This document shows, piece after piece, positions 28,329-36,892 of a stretch of DNA of 39,173 nt (the stretch's first letter is position 1; each line of letters opens with the position of its first letter). The stretch is from the IMG/VR virus record IMGVR_UViG_3300003852_000025, positions 1-39,173 of that record; one strand, written 5' to 3'. The DNA is from a virus. The notes below the pieces were generated by a model. It was not told the origin of the DNA. It was given only the letters and a program-made list of their open reading frames with translations, and ran no database searches. The position numbers were made by a program, and so were the translations under genes.

Positions 28329-28875
28329 TGAGCTCTCCCTTACGCCGTTTCTTTCTTGGCTGATCTAAAGTAATTATACTATTCTCATCCATATCCGGCG
28401 ATGTATCAGCTACTACCTCATCGCTAGATGTTTCAAGTTTTATAGCAACTTCGTCTGTAACTGGAGGCACAACTGTCTCAACCGTGATTACTTCCGGAGG
28501 AGTAACTACATTTGTTACTGGTGGAGTTGATAGAACATCTGTAATAGTACTTAGCCCAACTGGGAGAGTGATACCTTCTTCAGCAATTGGCCTAGTTAAA
28601 TAAGTAATAAATATTCTACCATCCGGCCGGGAATCTATAAAAGACAAGTCTGGACAGGTTATTGCCAGGCGTCCTTCACGTACCTTAGCTAGAATTTCCT
28701 GTTCTAAGGCTTTGTATTCTTTTTCAGTTAGGCGAATGGGTCTTTTTGGTAGAATTCTTCTTCCGGCTAACCATTCTACAGAAGTAAATGGTTGGGGGGC
28801 AATAGAGCGCTGTGCATGAGAGCTTTGGGCACGAAACTGATTATGGATTACGTATGTGGGAACGAACTCAGCCAT
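28321..28875 (-). CDS. Unknown virion-cluster protein, 184 aa
   Basis: Start MAEFVPTYVIHNQF at 28875 by SD AGGAGAAACCA. The N-terminal 110 residues are mixed (FTSVEWLAGRRILPKRPIRLTEKEYKALEQEILAKV..., GRIFITYLTRP). The C-terminal 75 are Val/Thr/Pro-rich and acidic (TPPVTNVVTPPEVITVETVVPP), probably extended, ending in RKKRRKGE. First gene after the capsid terminator. No family recognised. Confidence 0.4.
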   Translation of the reverse strand: MAEFVPTYVIHNQFRAQSSHAQRSIAPQPFTSVEWLAGRRILPKRPIRLTEKEYKALEQEILAKVREGRLAITCPDLSFIDSRPDGRIFITYLTRPIAEEGITLPVGLSTITDVLSTPPVTNVVTPPEVITVETVVPPVTDEVAIKLETSSDEVVADTSPDMDENSIITLDQPRKKRRKGELNG

Positions 28876-28908
28876 TTGGTTTCTCCTAAAAGTACGTATC
28901 ATCTTAGC

Positions 28909-28947
28909 GAAACGGGGAGCTGGCTAACCAGCCAAACTCCCCGTTTC
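28909..28947 (-). terminator. Strong hairpin after the major capsid gene
   Basis: GAAACGGGGAG (28909-28919) pairs with CTCCCCGTTTC (28937-28947); within the loop TGGCT/AGCCA forms a second stem. It lies 30 nt beyond the capsid stop. The T-run is weak, so partial termination or 3-prime end protection of an abundant capsid mRNA both fit. Confidence 0.75.
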
Positions 28948-28977
28948 AGAACTAGCTATAAAGCTAATTAAGAGATT

Positions 28978-30099
28978 TTAATAAATTTCGACAGTCGGGA
29001 ATGTCATTCCAACATCGACCCTGTTGTTTTCTTGACCGAGGTCTTCCTCTGCCATTGGAATTACGCTTGACAGGATGCTATCTGCATCTAAGCTGGTTGC
29101 ATCACCCGAGTAGAGCTCGAGCTTACGAACTGCTGCAATGTTGATAACGCTGACAGCGATATCTTCCCATGACTGCCAAGTGATCATATTGGCAATCTTG
29201 TCAATATAGAACTTGGTGTTATTCAAGATAAAGAACTTACCGAAGAAGTCAGGCTTCGTGAACAAGTAGAGGTTACCTGGACGAAGAATGTCGGTCTTGA
29301 TGGTACGGCAGTACGCACGGCCCATGAGCAGATTGTACTTATACCCTTCAACGGTAGTCTCACTTACGATCTTATTACCTACGTCTTCAGTAGTCCACTG
29401 AAGGATATCGTCCCAATCTACTTCCGTCATCAGAACCATTTCGCCACGCAGACGGTTTCCCGAGAGCATTTTGAACAGGTTAACCAAGTCAGGCTTTTGA
29501 ATAGGTAGAGATACCGCAGTATTGGTTGAAGCGTGACGAGCAAGTTCGCCTTTACGAACAGAGAACTCTACAACACCTGCAGCGGCAACTGTTGTTGCAT
29601 CTAGAGTGGTAACCACATTGCCATTAGCTTCCTTTTGTAGAGCTTGGACGGCTGCTTCAATGTGGATTGTGAACTCGCGGTCTTCGATCTCTTGGATATC
29701 CTTAACGGAGTTATCCTCAATGACCTTAGTGATGGGCATTTCGTAGGCCAAAAGTTCCTGTTCAGTCTTCTCGAACTTTTCCGAGGAGATAGTGAAGAAG
29801 GGAACTTCCGCACGAGGAGCGCGGATGAAGCGAGCAGTGGGTTGACCACGGAAAGTCAAGCTCATTGCACGGCTCTTTGGTTCTACATCGACGATCTTAA
29901 CTAGTGTATCGTGATGTACTGAACGCTGGCAATCTGCCCGTGTTACCTGTTGCGGTGGAATAATCTTTCGTGAGAAAGCAACCTCACGCAAACGGTCGCG
30001 GATGTAAGTACCAGCATACTCAGCAATTTTTTCCTGCCCTTCAGCAGAGTCCAACTTCTGAGTGAACAGATCATTCAAAATTCTGGATGGAACGCTCAT
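28978..30099 (-). CDS. Putative major capsid protein (HK97-fold candidate)
   Basis: 373 aa from ATG 30099 (SD AAGGATAATAAA). N-terminal helices (ILNDLFTQKLDSAEGQEKIAEYAGTYIRDRLREVAFSRKI), an extended region with GQPTARFIRAPRAEVPFFTISSEKFEKTEQELLAYEMP (E-loop-like), a central IEDREFTIHIEAAVQAL, then LRGEMVLMTEVDWDDILQWTTEDVG and GRAYCRTIKTDILRPGNLYLFTKPDFFGKFFILNNTKFYI typical of the P-domain/A-domain of phage capsids. It follows a small beta protein and scaffold-like genes and is followed by a strong hairpin. Identity rests on order, length and pattern. Confidence 0.7.
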   Translation of the reverse strand: MSVPSRILNDLFTQKLDSAEGQEKIAEYAGTYIRDRLREVAFSRKIIPPQQVTRADCQRSVHHDTLVKIVDVEPKSRAMSLTFRGQPTARFIRAPRAEVPFFTISSEKFEKTEQELLAYEMPITKVIEDNSVKDIQEIEDREFTIHIEAAVQALQKEANGNVVTTLDATTVAAAGVVEFSVRKGELARHASTNTAVSLPIQKPDLVNLFKMLSGNRLRGEMVLMTEVDWDDILQWTTEDVGNKIVSETTVEGYKYNLLMGRAYCRTIKTDILRPGNLYLFTKPDFFGKFFILNNTKFYIDKIANMITWQSWEDIAVSVINIAAVRKLELYSGDATSLDADSILSSVIPMAEEDLGQENNRVDVGMTFPTVEIY

Positions 30100-30135
30100 T
30101 TTATTATCCTTTGTAAGAAACCTTGTTAGCCTCAA

Positions 30136-30582
30136 TTACCCGAGGGTCTTGAGGAACCGCAGCTTGCTGCCATTATTTGCAGGCAAACGAGTCACGTATC
30201 CAAGAACGATACCTGAATCGTATGCAACTAGACCAGAGCGAGTCTGGCTGTCGTAAGTAACCGAGGATGAGATTTTAAGAGCTCCGCCCAAGGTAAGACC
30301 TGCTGCGGTGAAGATACGAGTGTCTGCTTCGTATGGTTTTGCAAACAAGACTGTAGTCTTGCCAAGAGCCTGAACGTCGAAACGTCCACGTTCTGCAAAT
30401 ACTGCGAAGCCAAGGCCTCCTGTGCCTGCGCGAACAAGTTGATATGACGAGTTAAGTGCTACGAACTCACCGTCAAGCAGTGGGTTCGAATTAGTTGGGT
30501 TAACGATGGTGGGGTCAGCAACCGTAAAGTCCCTGCGAATCAGGTCCTGTACGTCTGTGACTAGTTCAAAGTTGACGATCAT
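30136..30582 (-). CDS. Putative capsid decoration protein, 148 aa
   Basis: SD AGGAGAATACC. All-beta and without Cys: LLDGEFVALNSSYQLVRAGTGGLGFAVFAERGRFDVQALGKTTVLFAK..., SQTRSGLVAYDSGIVLGYVTRLP. It lies immediately upstream of the capsid gene, where small decoration or head-stabilisation proteins are commonly encoded. Otherwise unrecognised; a fibre-like or minor head protein is possible. Confidence 0.5.
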   Translation of the reverse strand: MIVNFELVTDVQDLIRRDFTVADPTIVNPTNSNPLLDGEFVALNSSYQLVRAGTGGLGFAVFAERGRFDVQALGKTTVLFAKPYEADTRIFTAAGLTLGGALKISSSVTYDSQTRSGLVAYDSGIVLGYVTRLPANNGSKLRFLKTLG

Positions 30583-30625
30583 GGTATTCTCCTATTTGTT
30601 GTTACTTTGTCCTCGGAACCCTGAC

Positions 30626-30991
30626 TTACGCCAGGTCACCAAGTAGATACGACTCGAGCGAGTTAATACCGTTTCCGGCATCTTCAGAAGCCATCTTTGC
30701 AATTTCTCCGTTAGGAGCAGTCATCTCAATAGCTTCCTCAATTGCTTCTAGAGACCTACCCTTGGCATGAGCTTCTTTAATTTGTGCAACTTTCTCTTCC
30801 CGTGAAAGGCCAAGATTGACTTTCTTGTCTTCCATGAGTTGAGCAAGTTTCACAATTCGAGAACCTAGACGATAACCGTCTAGCTCACGCTGTAGTTGAT
30901 CTCTTTCAGAGGCTAGCTTCCGAAGGACTGTTGGTACCTCGGCGTAGACCTGGGCTGCCTGTGCTGCGCTGATCTTAGTCTTAGATTCCAT
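30626..30991 (-). CDS. Coiled-coil scaffold-like protein, 121 aa
   Basis: The ATG at 30991 is chosen because AAGG is 9 nt upstream; an ATG at 31000 touches the SD. Almost entirely helical and charged: AAQVYAEVPTVLRKLASERDQLQRELDGYRLGSRIVKLAQLMEDKK, SREEKVAQIKEAHAKG, ending in ESYLLGDLA. Position between protease and capsid, with helical acidic/basic composition, fits a scaffold or core component. K-(L/I/M)-A repeats (RKLAS, VKLAQ, AKMAS) are prominent. Confidence 0.45.
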   Translation of the reverse strand: MESKTKISAAQAAQVYAEVPTVLRKLASERDQLQRELDGYRLGSRIVKLAQLMEDKKVNLGLSREEKVAQIKEAHAKGRSLEAIEEAIEMTAPNGEIAKMASEDAGNGINSLESYLLGDLA

Positions 30992-31005
30992 GTTCTTCAT
31001 CCTTC

Positions 31006-32058
31006 TTAGAAAGTCTCTTTAGAGGCATCGAACTGACTCGACTTCTCTTTCTGCTTGGCTTCTAGGATAGACTTAAGTCTATCCGCCTTCTCTTTTGCTT
31101 CCGGCGAAGCATCAGAGCTGCAACCTTCCTCCGCAATCTTGCTGAGGTAGGCCCTCGCTGCTGCTATCTTAGCTGAAGAGATTTTGGTCCCAGCTTCGTT
31201 AGTAGTAGAGAGGTTGTTCTGAAGGACAGTATCCGTCGTCTTCTTCTGAGCTGGCTCACTAAGAACCTCACCCATCCGCTCTTTGGGCTCTGCCTTCGCA
31301 TCACGCTTAGTATAGTTTATGGCTGCTTGATTACTATCAATCATCCTCTCCTGAGACGCAGCAGGTCCTGGGAGAGCAGGTACACCCTCTTCAGAAGCAG
31401 TTGCCTGTGGAGGGACATCTGCTTCTTTAATGATTTGAAGTACTCGAGCTACTTTCTTACTAGCAGCCTTCTTAATTAAGAGAGCTGCAGCAGCTTGCTT
31501 AAGCACATCTTTCTTAGTCCAGTCTTCACTACCACCGGGAGGATTATTAATAGTAGTCTCCATGGCAGTATCAGTATTTGTCTGTCCGGGGGAGGCCGAA
31601 TCAGTGCCTGGCTTCATAGGGATAACACCAGTTTGTGCTTGTCCTACAGCCTCAGACTGGACACCAGGGGTAGGCGAATTTACATTCGTCTCAAAGGCAC
31701 CTGGACCTTCGCCTGGACCAATCTTAGCTTCTGGTTGTCCGGCCGGAGTAGGAGGAGTAATTTCTCCTACGGCTACCTTAGACAGCCAGTTCTCATTAAG
31801 GTACTCAATGGCGCTAGCTAGTTTATTAGCTACCATCGAGGTCTTTTCACCGTCAGCCTTGCTAGTTTCGTTCCTTTCGGGAACGGTAGCAGGGTTATTG
31901 GGAGAGGCATTAGCAGCACTAGGCTCCTTACCCTTTCCATCATTAATATCAGTATCTTCTCCGTTGGCTACGGCATCGCCGTCTGCTGCTGCGAGCTTTT
32001 CACGTTCCTCAGCCTCAGCCAGCGCTGTAGCAACCATTGCTTGTAGCGAGATATGCAT
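31006..32058 (-). CDS. Putative scaffold/core protein, 350 aa
   Basis: The ATG at 32058 has SD GGAGGATTCG. Low-complexity and strongly Ala/Glu/Lys/Pro-rich: ATALAEAEEREKLAAADGD, a disordered Asn/Pro/Gly middle (ETNVNSPTPGVQSEAVG), then a basic helix (VLKQAAAALLIKKAASKKVARVLQIIKE), Gln/Asn-rich linker and a helical end (ISSAKIAAARAYLSKIAEEG). No Trp-rich or beta domain. A disposable, protease-degraded scaffold is the best inference given protease upstream and capsid downstream. Confidence 0.5.
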   Translation of the reverse strand: MHISLQAMVATALAEAEEREKLAAADGDAVANGEDTDINDGKGKEPSAANASPNNPATVPERNETSKADGEKTSMVANKLASAIEYLNENWLSKVAVGEITPPTPAGQPEAKIGPGEGPGAFETNVNSPTPGVQSEAVGQAQTGVIPMKPGTDSASPGQTNTDTAMETTINNPPGGSEDWTKKDVLKQAAAALLIKKAASKKVARVLQIIKEADVPPQATASEEGVPALPGPAASQERMIDSNQAAINYTKRDAKAEPKERMGEVLSEPAQKKTTDTVLQNNLSTTNEAGTKISSAKIAAARAYLSKIAEEGCSSDASPEAKEKADRLKSILEAKQKEKSSQFDASKETF

Positions 32059-32099
32059 CGAATCCTCCAATTACAAAACTTGTTGGCAGTGCTGCCTTG

Positions 32100-32372
32100 C
32101 TATACTCCACCTACATCTGCAACACCTGCTGTTGGTGGGGTCGCAAAGTTAGGTTGAGAATAGTTTTGGCTGGGACCGTACTTAGCTGCCGGGGTTACCA
32201 ATTTAGGGGACATAGGGCCCGGAGCTGTTGGCGCTTTAGGGAACTGGGCTGGGGTGATCTTAGACCTAGGTGCTCCAACAGTCTTGGTTCCCCAAGGACT
32301 ATCCATAGAGCGGGCTAGACCGCCCAGCTTTTCCAGTTCTTCAAAAAACGCCAACATTCCGATCCCAGTCAT
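32100..32372 (-). CDS. Small tagged Pro-rich protein, 90 aa
   Basis: Begins MTGIGMLAFFEELEKLGGLARS (start uncertain: ATG 32372 or the internal ATG 32357, neither with a strong SD). LAFFEELEKLGG is one of the shared tags. The rest is Pro/Ala/Ser-rich and probably disordered (PRSKITPAQFPKAPTAPGPMSPK). With little else but tag and linker, it may be an internal head peptide or a fragment. Confidence 0.4.
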   Translation of the reverse strand: MTGIGMLAFFEELEKLGGLARSMDSPWGTKTVGAPRSKITPAQFPKAPTAPGPMSPKLVTPAAKYGPSQNYSQPNFATPPTAGVADVGGV

Positions 32373-32378
32373 AGGGTG

Positions 32379-33221
32379 TTATTCATTCCACTGAACGGGA
32401 AGACCCTCTGCCTCGAGCATCTGCAGGGCACGACGCTCAACTTCGATGTCCACCTGAGAAGCTACCTTCTCTTCAGTCTGAGGAACGACCAGGTTACCCT
32501 CTGCGTCTACCCAACCAGCTTCCTTAGCTAGTTCCCATGCACGCTCAGAAGCTAGAGTGTCAAGAGCCGAAGACTCCTTCTTCTTGCCCATAGCTGCACC
32601 AGCGCCAAGACCTGCTGCACCAGCGCCAAGACCGATTCTAGTAGCTAGAACCTTATTCTTTTCGCCCTTAAGCAGATTACTGACGTACTTAGTTTCTTTT
32701 GACTTGGGAGCTAGTCGCTTACCAATCTCATCCGCACCCTTAAGCTCCCTTGCACGACTACCAGTGATGAGCTCTCCTCCGCGCTTAGCTGCGGGAGCTA
32801 TATGCTTCTCAAAAAGACCCTTAGCGCCTGATACGGCCTTGCCTGCCATATCTTTAATTCCAGCTTGCTTCTGAATCTCAGTGAGCTCTTGATTAAACGA
32901 GTGAGCCATTACACGACCAAGGAAATCAGCCTCAGCTACCTTCTCTTCAGCAGCCTTCTCCGCCGATTCAGAAGACTCAGATGAAGATTCTTTCGACTCT
33001 GGAGTCTCCTTAGATTCTTTCTTCTCTTCTGCAGCAGGAGGGAACTCTGCAGTCTTGTGAAGCTCGTTGATCATCTGAGCAATTTCAGTGTCATCGAACT
33101 GATTTAGATCAACGTTATTATCCTCTGCTAGCTTTACAAGAAGCTCTGCAGCGGCCAATTTAACCTGATCATCCTCGGCATTGTTTCCAGTGCCATAGAT
33201 TTGTGCCAACTGTGCGTCCAT
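32379..33221 (-). CDS. Putative prohead core protein, 280 aa
   Basis: SD AGGAGATTCCAC. Three parts: an acidic helical N-terminus (DDQVKLAAAELLVKLAEDNN, LNQFDDTEIAQMINELHKTAEF) leading into a Glu/Ser/Lys-rich disordered tract (KESKETPESKESSSESSE); a basic helical centre (AGKAVSGAKGLFEKHIAPAAKR); and a Gly-zipper (RIGLGAGAAGLGAGAAMGKKK) followed by a helical end. Position just downstream of the protease suggests a core or internal protein processed during maturation. Confidence 0.45.
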   Translation of the reverse strand: MDAQLAQIYGTGNNAEDDQVKLAAAELLVKLAEDNNVDLNQFDDTEIAQMINELHKTAEFPPAAEEKKESKETPESKESSSESSESAEKAAEEKVAEADFLGRVMAHSFNQELTEIQKQAGIKDMAGKAVSGAKGLFEKHIAPAAKRGGELITGSRARELKGADEIGKRLAPKSKETKYVSNLLKGEKNKVLATRIGLGAGAAGLGAGAAMGKKKESSALDTLASERAWELAKEAGWVDAEGNLVVPQTEEKVASQVDIEVERRALQMLEAEGLPVQWNE

Positions 33222-33300
33222 GTGGAATCTCCTAATACTCGGTTTGTTTTGGTTTCGCTTGTCGGTGATCTTGTTTCCTCGAGGTACGAAGCCTCTAACC

Positions 33301-36255
33301 TCACCGAGAAATCACACTCTTACCTATACTGGTCAATTTTGCTAGTAAATCTTTCGGAAGGGAAGAACCTTCTGCGTGTAAAACACCTAGTGCGGCTAAT
33401 GATGCCAGGACGTGGGGGTGGGTGGCAATCAGATCTTCTATTAATCCGGCCTGTTCCCCCTGCATTTCCTTACGTTTTATATCCCGCCTAGCCATTACAG
33501 AAATAGCTTCAGCAGCAATAGCTGCACCTAACACATGTGGAGCACTAACTTCTGCAGTCTTAAAAAAGATATCGCCTACACTTCTATTGTGAACAGCGGA
33601 CCACAAATAGGGGTCTGCCTCTACTAGATCAGGAACATCACTTAAACACCCTATTGCATTGCGAAGATATCCATTATATGCAGCAGATAATTTCTGCATA
33701 AATGGATGAGAAGAGGTCTTCAATAAAGGGGCCTCATCTTTGGGGCTGCCCATAATAGTAATCTTAACCATTCTTCTCTTAGCTACTGGCTCTAATGCGC
33801 TACGCCCCTCTAAAAAGGGCATCAATAGCTTTTTAATCACATCGCTAAAATGACCAGACCCCATATCTGCAGGAGATTCATCTTCATCTGTATGAGGGAA
33901 CACAATACCTTTATTATCCAATTCATCAGCTAAAGGTTTATTCCCCATACTGATAATTGTTATACGCTGGAACTCACGTGGGCGTAGAAACATACCCATC
34001 ATAGTAGGTGTAGAGAGAGCTTCACTTAAATCTCGTCCACCCAAAGTATCCAAAATATCATTAGGGATGTCGTCTTTAGCTGGTATAGCTTTAGAACCAA
34101 ATTGTGACGGTATAACATCCTTCTCTATTTCTCCAGATTTGATCTCAGCAGCAGACTTAACTCGTGGAAGTAATGTACCTACAGAAGCTGCCTTTTCCAT
34201 GGGCATCTCCGTATAACCATCTTCTTCTGCCACTTGCCAGGAAGGAATTGTTTCACCGGAGAAAGAGTTAGAAGCTAATTTAGCCATTACCTTGGCTGTC
34301 TTATCCGCACCAATAAACACAAAAGAGATATCAAAGAATCTTGGATAGTCATTGATAGCGCACACTTTACGCCCGTCAGGAAGAATCTTATTTAATTGTT
34401 TACGTAAATGAGCACAATAGTCATTTCTAGTAATTGAAACACCACGAATAGGATTTTTCTTATGCGCAATTAAAATAGCTTCTCCAGGACTCTTATGTAT
34501 AGACGGATCAAAAGTAGTCTTAGCTTCTTCATACTTTGACAGATCAAGGCAAATACTACAAGTATCAAACGGGACTTTGCAATTATGTACGGCCAACCCC
34601 TCAGCCACATAACTATCATCGCCCTCAACCGAAAAATTAAATACATCGCCGTCATAAACAGATTCTTCTATTTCCAGTATTGGGGCCATCAAATATGTCG
34701 CACCCTCATGGTCATAAAAAAATCGCTGTCCCCTCACCTTACTAGATACATATATGCCTGTCTTATGCGTATATGGCTGAAGAGCAACTGAATAATCTGT
34801 ACCCACCCATACTTGGTACTCCACAGTATCTTTACGCACTACTGACTTCTCAGAAGGACGATGTTCTATTTTATTTATTGACGCAATGATTTCGCAACGA
34901 GCAAGCATAGTGAACAGTTGTTCAGACAAACGTTCTGATGCAGTAGAAAAATAAATAGACCCTTTATACACTCCGCCATCCCCATCTAAATAAGCACCTA
35001 AGAAAGCTAATTGCCGTTCAGCAGGGAGCAAAAGTACTTCCTTAGAAACTACTTTTGTCTTAGCTCCAGAGCCACAAAACTGTAGACACTTATCGGCTAA
35101 ATCCTTGTTAACTATGGTTACATATCGTCCACCACGTTCAGGCACTTCGTGCTGCCAACTTACCTTTGCCCCTAATTTACGCCCTAACTGCTCTATCTCA
35201 TTAGCAAGGTCTTTTTCTAGAAAATTTAATGAGAAAGTTATCTGTTCTAATGGCCTATCATTGTAATTGCCTACATGTCCTTCAGCTAAATAAAACCCTA
35301 AAAATCTAGCCTCATCTATAGATGAAATAACATTACTACACCCCTCAAGAACTGGAAAAGCTAAATAATCTCCTACATTAACCTCATCAGCTCGCCTCCA
35401 TTCAAATTGATAAGTAGGAACTACCATACAACCTGAACATCCTTTAGATTTACTCTGTACAAAAGGCGTACAATGCCTTTGTCGTCTGCTCTTATTATCC
35501 TGTTCTATAGACGGATTACATTTAAGCTGCGCCTCATCAACTAACCATAATGGATGTTCATCAGTAAGACTAAGTGTTCTTCGAAATCCGTAAACATTAA
35601 AAGTATAAAGAGTACCCTTATATTTACGTGTCATAAGTTTAGATACGTGTTGCACCTTCCCTGTATGTGATATTACAGCGTCCCCTATCTGCACACGTTC
35701 TATCTCAATAGTTTGCCCCAAATCATTATATATTCTAGTCCCAGGAGGGCTACAGCCCATTGACACATCGCAGTATATTCCTTGATCTACCTTATCACAA
35801 ACACTAGTGGCACCAAATTGAGCTGCTTTACTTCTATCTATCTCCACAACAAGCTCAACACGTTTCATCAAATCGTGCCAAGTCGAAAGTAATATTGTTC
35901 CAATACTTTCGTTTATATTCTTGTTCTTATGGTGTGTGTAGATGCCTGCGGTGCGGAAAGTCTCATATCCATACGCTGGACCTTTATGGATCAAAGATGC
36001 TTCTGGAAATGCATCTCCATTAATATTACTAGACCAATATTCACTAGCACCTAGTGCATTTACAAGCAGTACAATCTTTTGTGGATTTGGCCGTATAGTC
36101 TCGAGCAATTGCTTAACCGGAGAAAGTAAAGGGGCTGCAGTCTTTCCCATACTAAAAAAAGACGCAGCCTTCTCCATCTCCCCCGGTTGAAAGACCTCTA
36201 CTAGCCTTTCCCCGTCTTGCCGACGTGCCTGAAACTGACAAACCTTAATGATCAC
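33301..36255 (-). CDS. Prohead maturation protease-like protein, intein-containing
   Basis: 984 aa as translated (GTG start), 593 aa after splicing. The N-extein has VLLVNALGASEYWSSNINGDAFPE (the N-x-N-G-D-x-F signature of prohead proteases), YETFRTAGIYTHHKNKNINESIGT (likely catalytic His, 108 or 109), LMKRVELVVEIDRSKA, and GIYCDVSMG, whose Ser165 matches the catalytic (L/V)S(I/M)G of HK97-type S78 and related proteases. The intein follows three residues later. The C-extein begins CKVPFDTCSIC and adds about 425 residues, much more than a usual protease (about 200), perhaps a fused core protein. It processes capsid, scaffold and internal proteins. Confidence 0.7.
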   Translation of the reverse strand: MIIKVCQFQARRQDGERLVEVFQPGEMEKAASFFSMGKTAAPLLSPVKQLLETIRPNPQKIVLLVNALGASEYWSSNINGDAFPEASLIHKGPAYGYETFRTAGIYTHHKNKNINESIGTILLSTWHDLMKRVELVVEIDRSKAAQFGATSVCDKVDQGIYCDVSMGCSPPGTRIYNDLGQTIEIERVQIGDAVISHTGKVQHVSKLMTRKYKGTLYTFNVYGFRRTLSLTDEHPLWLVDEAQLKCNPSIEQDNKSRRQRHCTPFVQSKSKGCSGCMVVPTYQFEWRRADEVNVGDYLAFPVLEGCSNVISSIDEARFLGFYLAEGHVGNYNDRPLEQITFSLNFLEKDLANEIEQLGRKLGAKVSWQHEVPERGGRYVTIVNKDLADKCLQFCGSGAKTKVVSKEVLLLPAERQLAFLGAYLDGDGGVYKGSIYFSTASERLSEQLFTMLARCEIIASINKIEHRPSEKSVVRKDTVEYQVWVGTDYSVALQPYTHKTGIYVSSKVRGQRFFYDHEGATYLMAPILEIEESVYDGDVFNFSVEGDDSYVAEGLAVHNCKVPFDTCSICLDLSKYEEAKTTFDPSIHKSPGEAILIAHKKNPIRGVSITRNDYCAHLRKQLNKILPDGRKVCAINDYPRFFDISFVFIGADKTAKVMAKLASNSFSGETIPSWQVAEEDGYTEMPMEKAASVGTLLPRVKSAAEIKSGEIEKDVIPSQFGSKAIPAKDDIPNDILDTLGGRDLSEALSTPTMMGMFLRPREFQRITIISMGNKPLADELDNKGIVFPHTDEDESPADMGSGHFSDVIKKLLMPFLEGRSALEPVAKRRMVKITIMGSPKDEAPLLKTSSHPFMQKLSAAYNGYLRNAIGCLSDVPDLVEADPYLWSAVHNRSVGDIFFKTAEVSAPHVLGAAIAAEAISVMARRDIKRKEMQGEQAGLIEDLIATHPHVLASLAALGVLHAEGSSLPKDLLAKLTSIGKSVISR
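34582..35754 (-). mobile_element. 391-aa intein with LAGLIDADG endonuclease
   Basis: Begins at Cys168 of the host protein (CSPPGTRIYNDLG, block A), has TDEH (residues 64-67 of the intein, block B), and ends with VYDGDVFNFSVEGDDSYVAEGLAVHN before Cys+1 (blocks F and G). Two LAGLIDADG helices, FLGFYLAEGH (151-160) and FLGAYLDGDGG (251-261), make it a full-size homing intein. All splicing residues (Cys1, TxxH, His-Asn, Cys+1) are present. An extra cluster C79, C95, C106, C109 could bind zinc. Confidence 0.92.
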
Positions 36256-36259
36256 CTAA

Positions 36260-36892
36260 CTACCCTTTATCAAAATTTTCTTGCGCTTTATCTTCTAACT
36301 TATCTTTTCGTTGCTGTCGATATTGCATTTCTCCAGGAACACCATGAGCTACATACGCTGAAAACTGGGACGGTTCCATCCTATGAGAGCCTACTACCTT
36401 ACTTTGTGTATCCGCCAACAGCTTTGCTGTATCCATGGGCATAGCCACACTGCCCTCACTACCTTGGGTCAATAACGTACGTACAAAAGAACCAGCTATC
36501 ACCGGGTCCTTTGCCATATGAGGAGACATGTGTCTTAGTGAGTTATACAATGCCTGTACTTTAGATGCATCTTCTTCCCGCAGTTCTGGATGAGCATTAA
36601 GCATTGCTTTATATTCTATAGGCTTTCTCCACTTATCTACCCCCATATCTACAAGCTGTCTTACCCCACGGAAAGCAGCCTCGCCACCTAATGTCATTGC
36701 CCCTATCGCACCACCAGCTGTTAACTGTTGTCCTAGTGTGTGTGCAAAATTCTCAGAAGAGGTAGCCTTAGCGCCCTTCGCTAATATATCCTCGAGATTT
36801 TGGAACTTCATGCCTTGCCACAAGGCTTTAAGAGGAGCGGCAGTCTTCTCTTTTGGAGTAGCAACTTCTAGAAACTCTTCTACAGGGTTCAT
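36260..36892 (-). CDS. Unknown virion-cluster protein, 210 aa
   Basis: SD GGGGGATACTA; the start overlaps the previous stop (TAATG). MNPVEEFLEVATPKEKTAAPLK carries a KTA segment, then a Gly/Ala helix (QLTAGGAIGAMTLGGEAAFRGVRQL), KAMLNAHPELREEDASKVQALYNSLRHMSPHMAKDPVIAGSFVRTLL and a charged end. The HMAKDP(V/I)xAGSFVR stretch and the overall layout recur, as I recall, in virion-cluster proteins of large phages. Function not known. Confidence 0.4.
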   Translation of the reverse strand: MNPVEEFLEVATPKEKTAAPLKALWQGMKFQNLEDILAKGAKATSSENFAHTLGQQLTAGGAIGAMTLGGEAAFRGVRQLVDMGVDKWRKPIEYKAMLNAHPELREEDASKVQALYNSLRHMSPHMAKDPVIAGSFVRTLLTQGSEGSVAMPMDTAKLLADTQSKVVGSHRMEPSQFSAYVAHGVPGEMQYRQQRKDKLEDKAQENFDKG

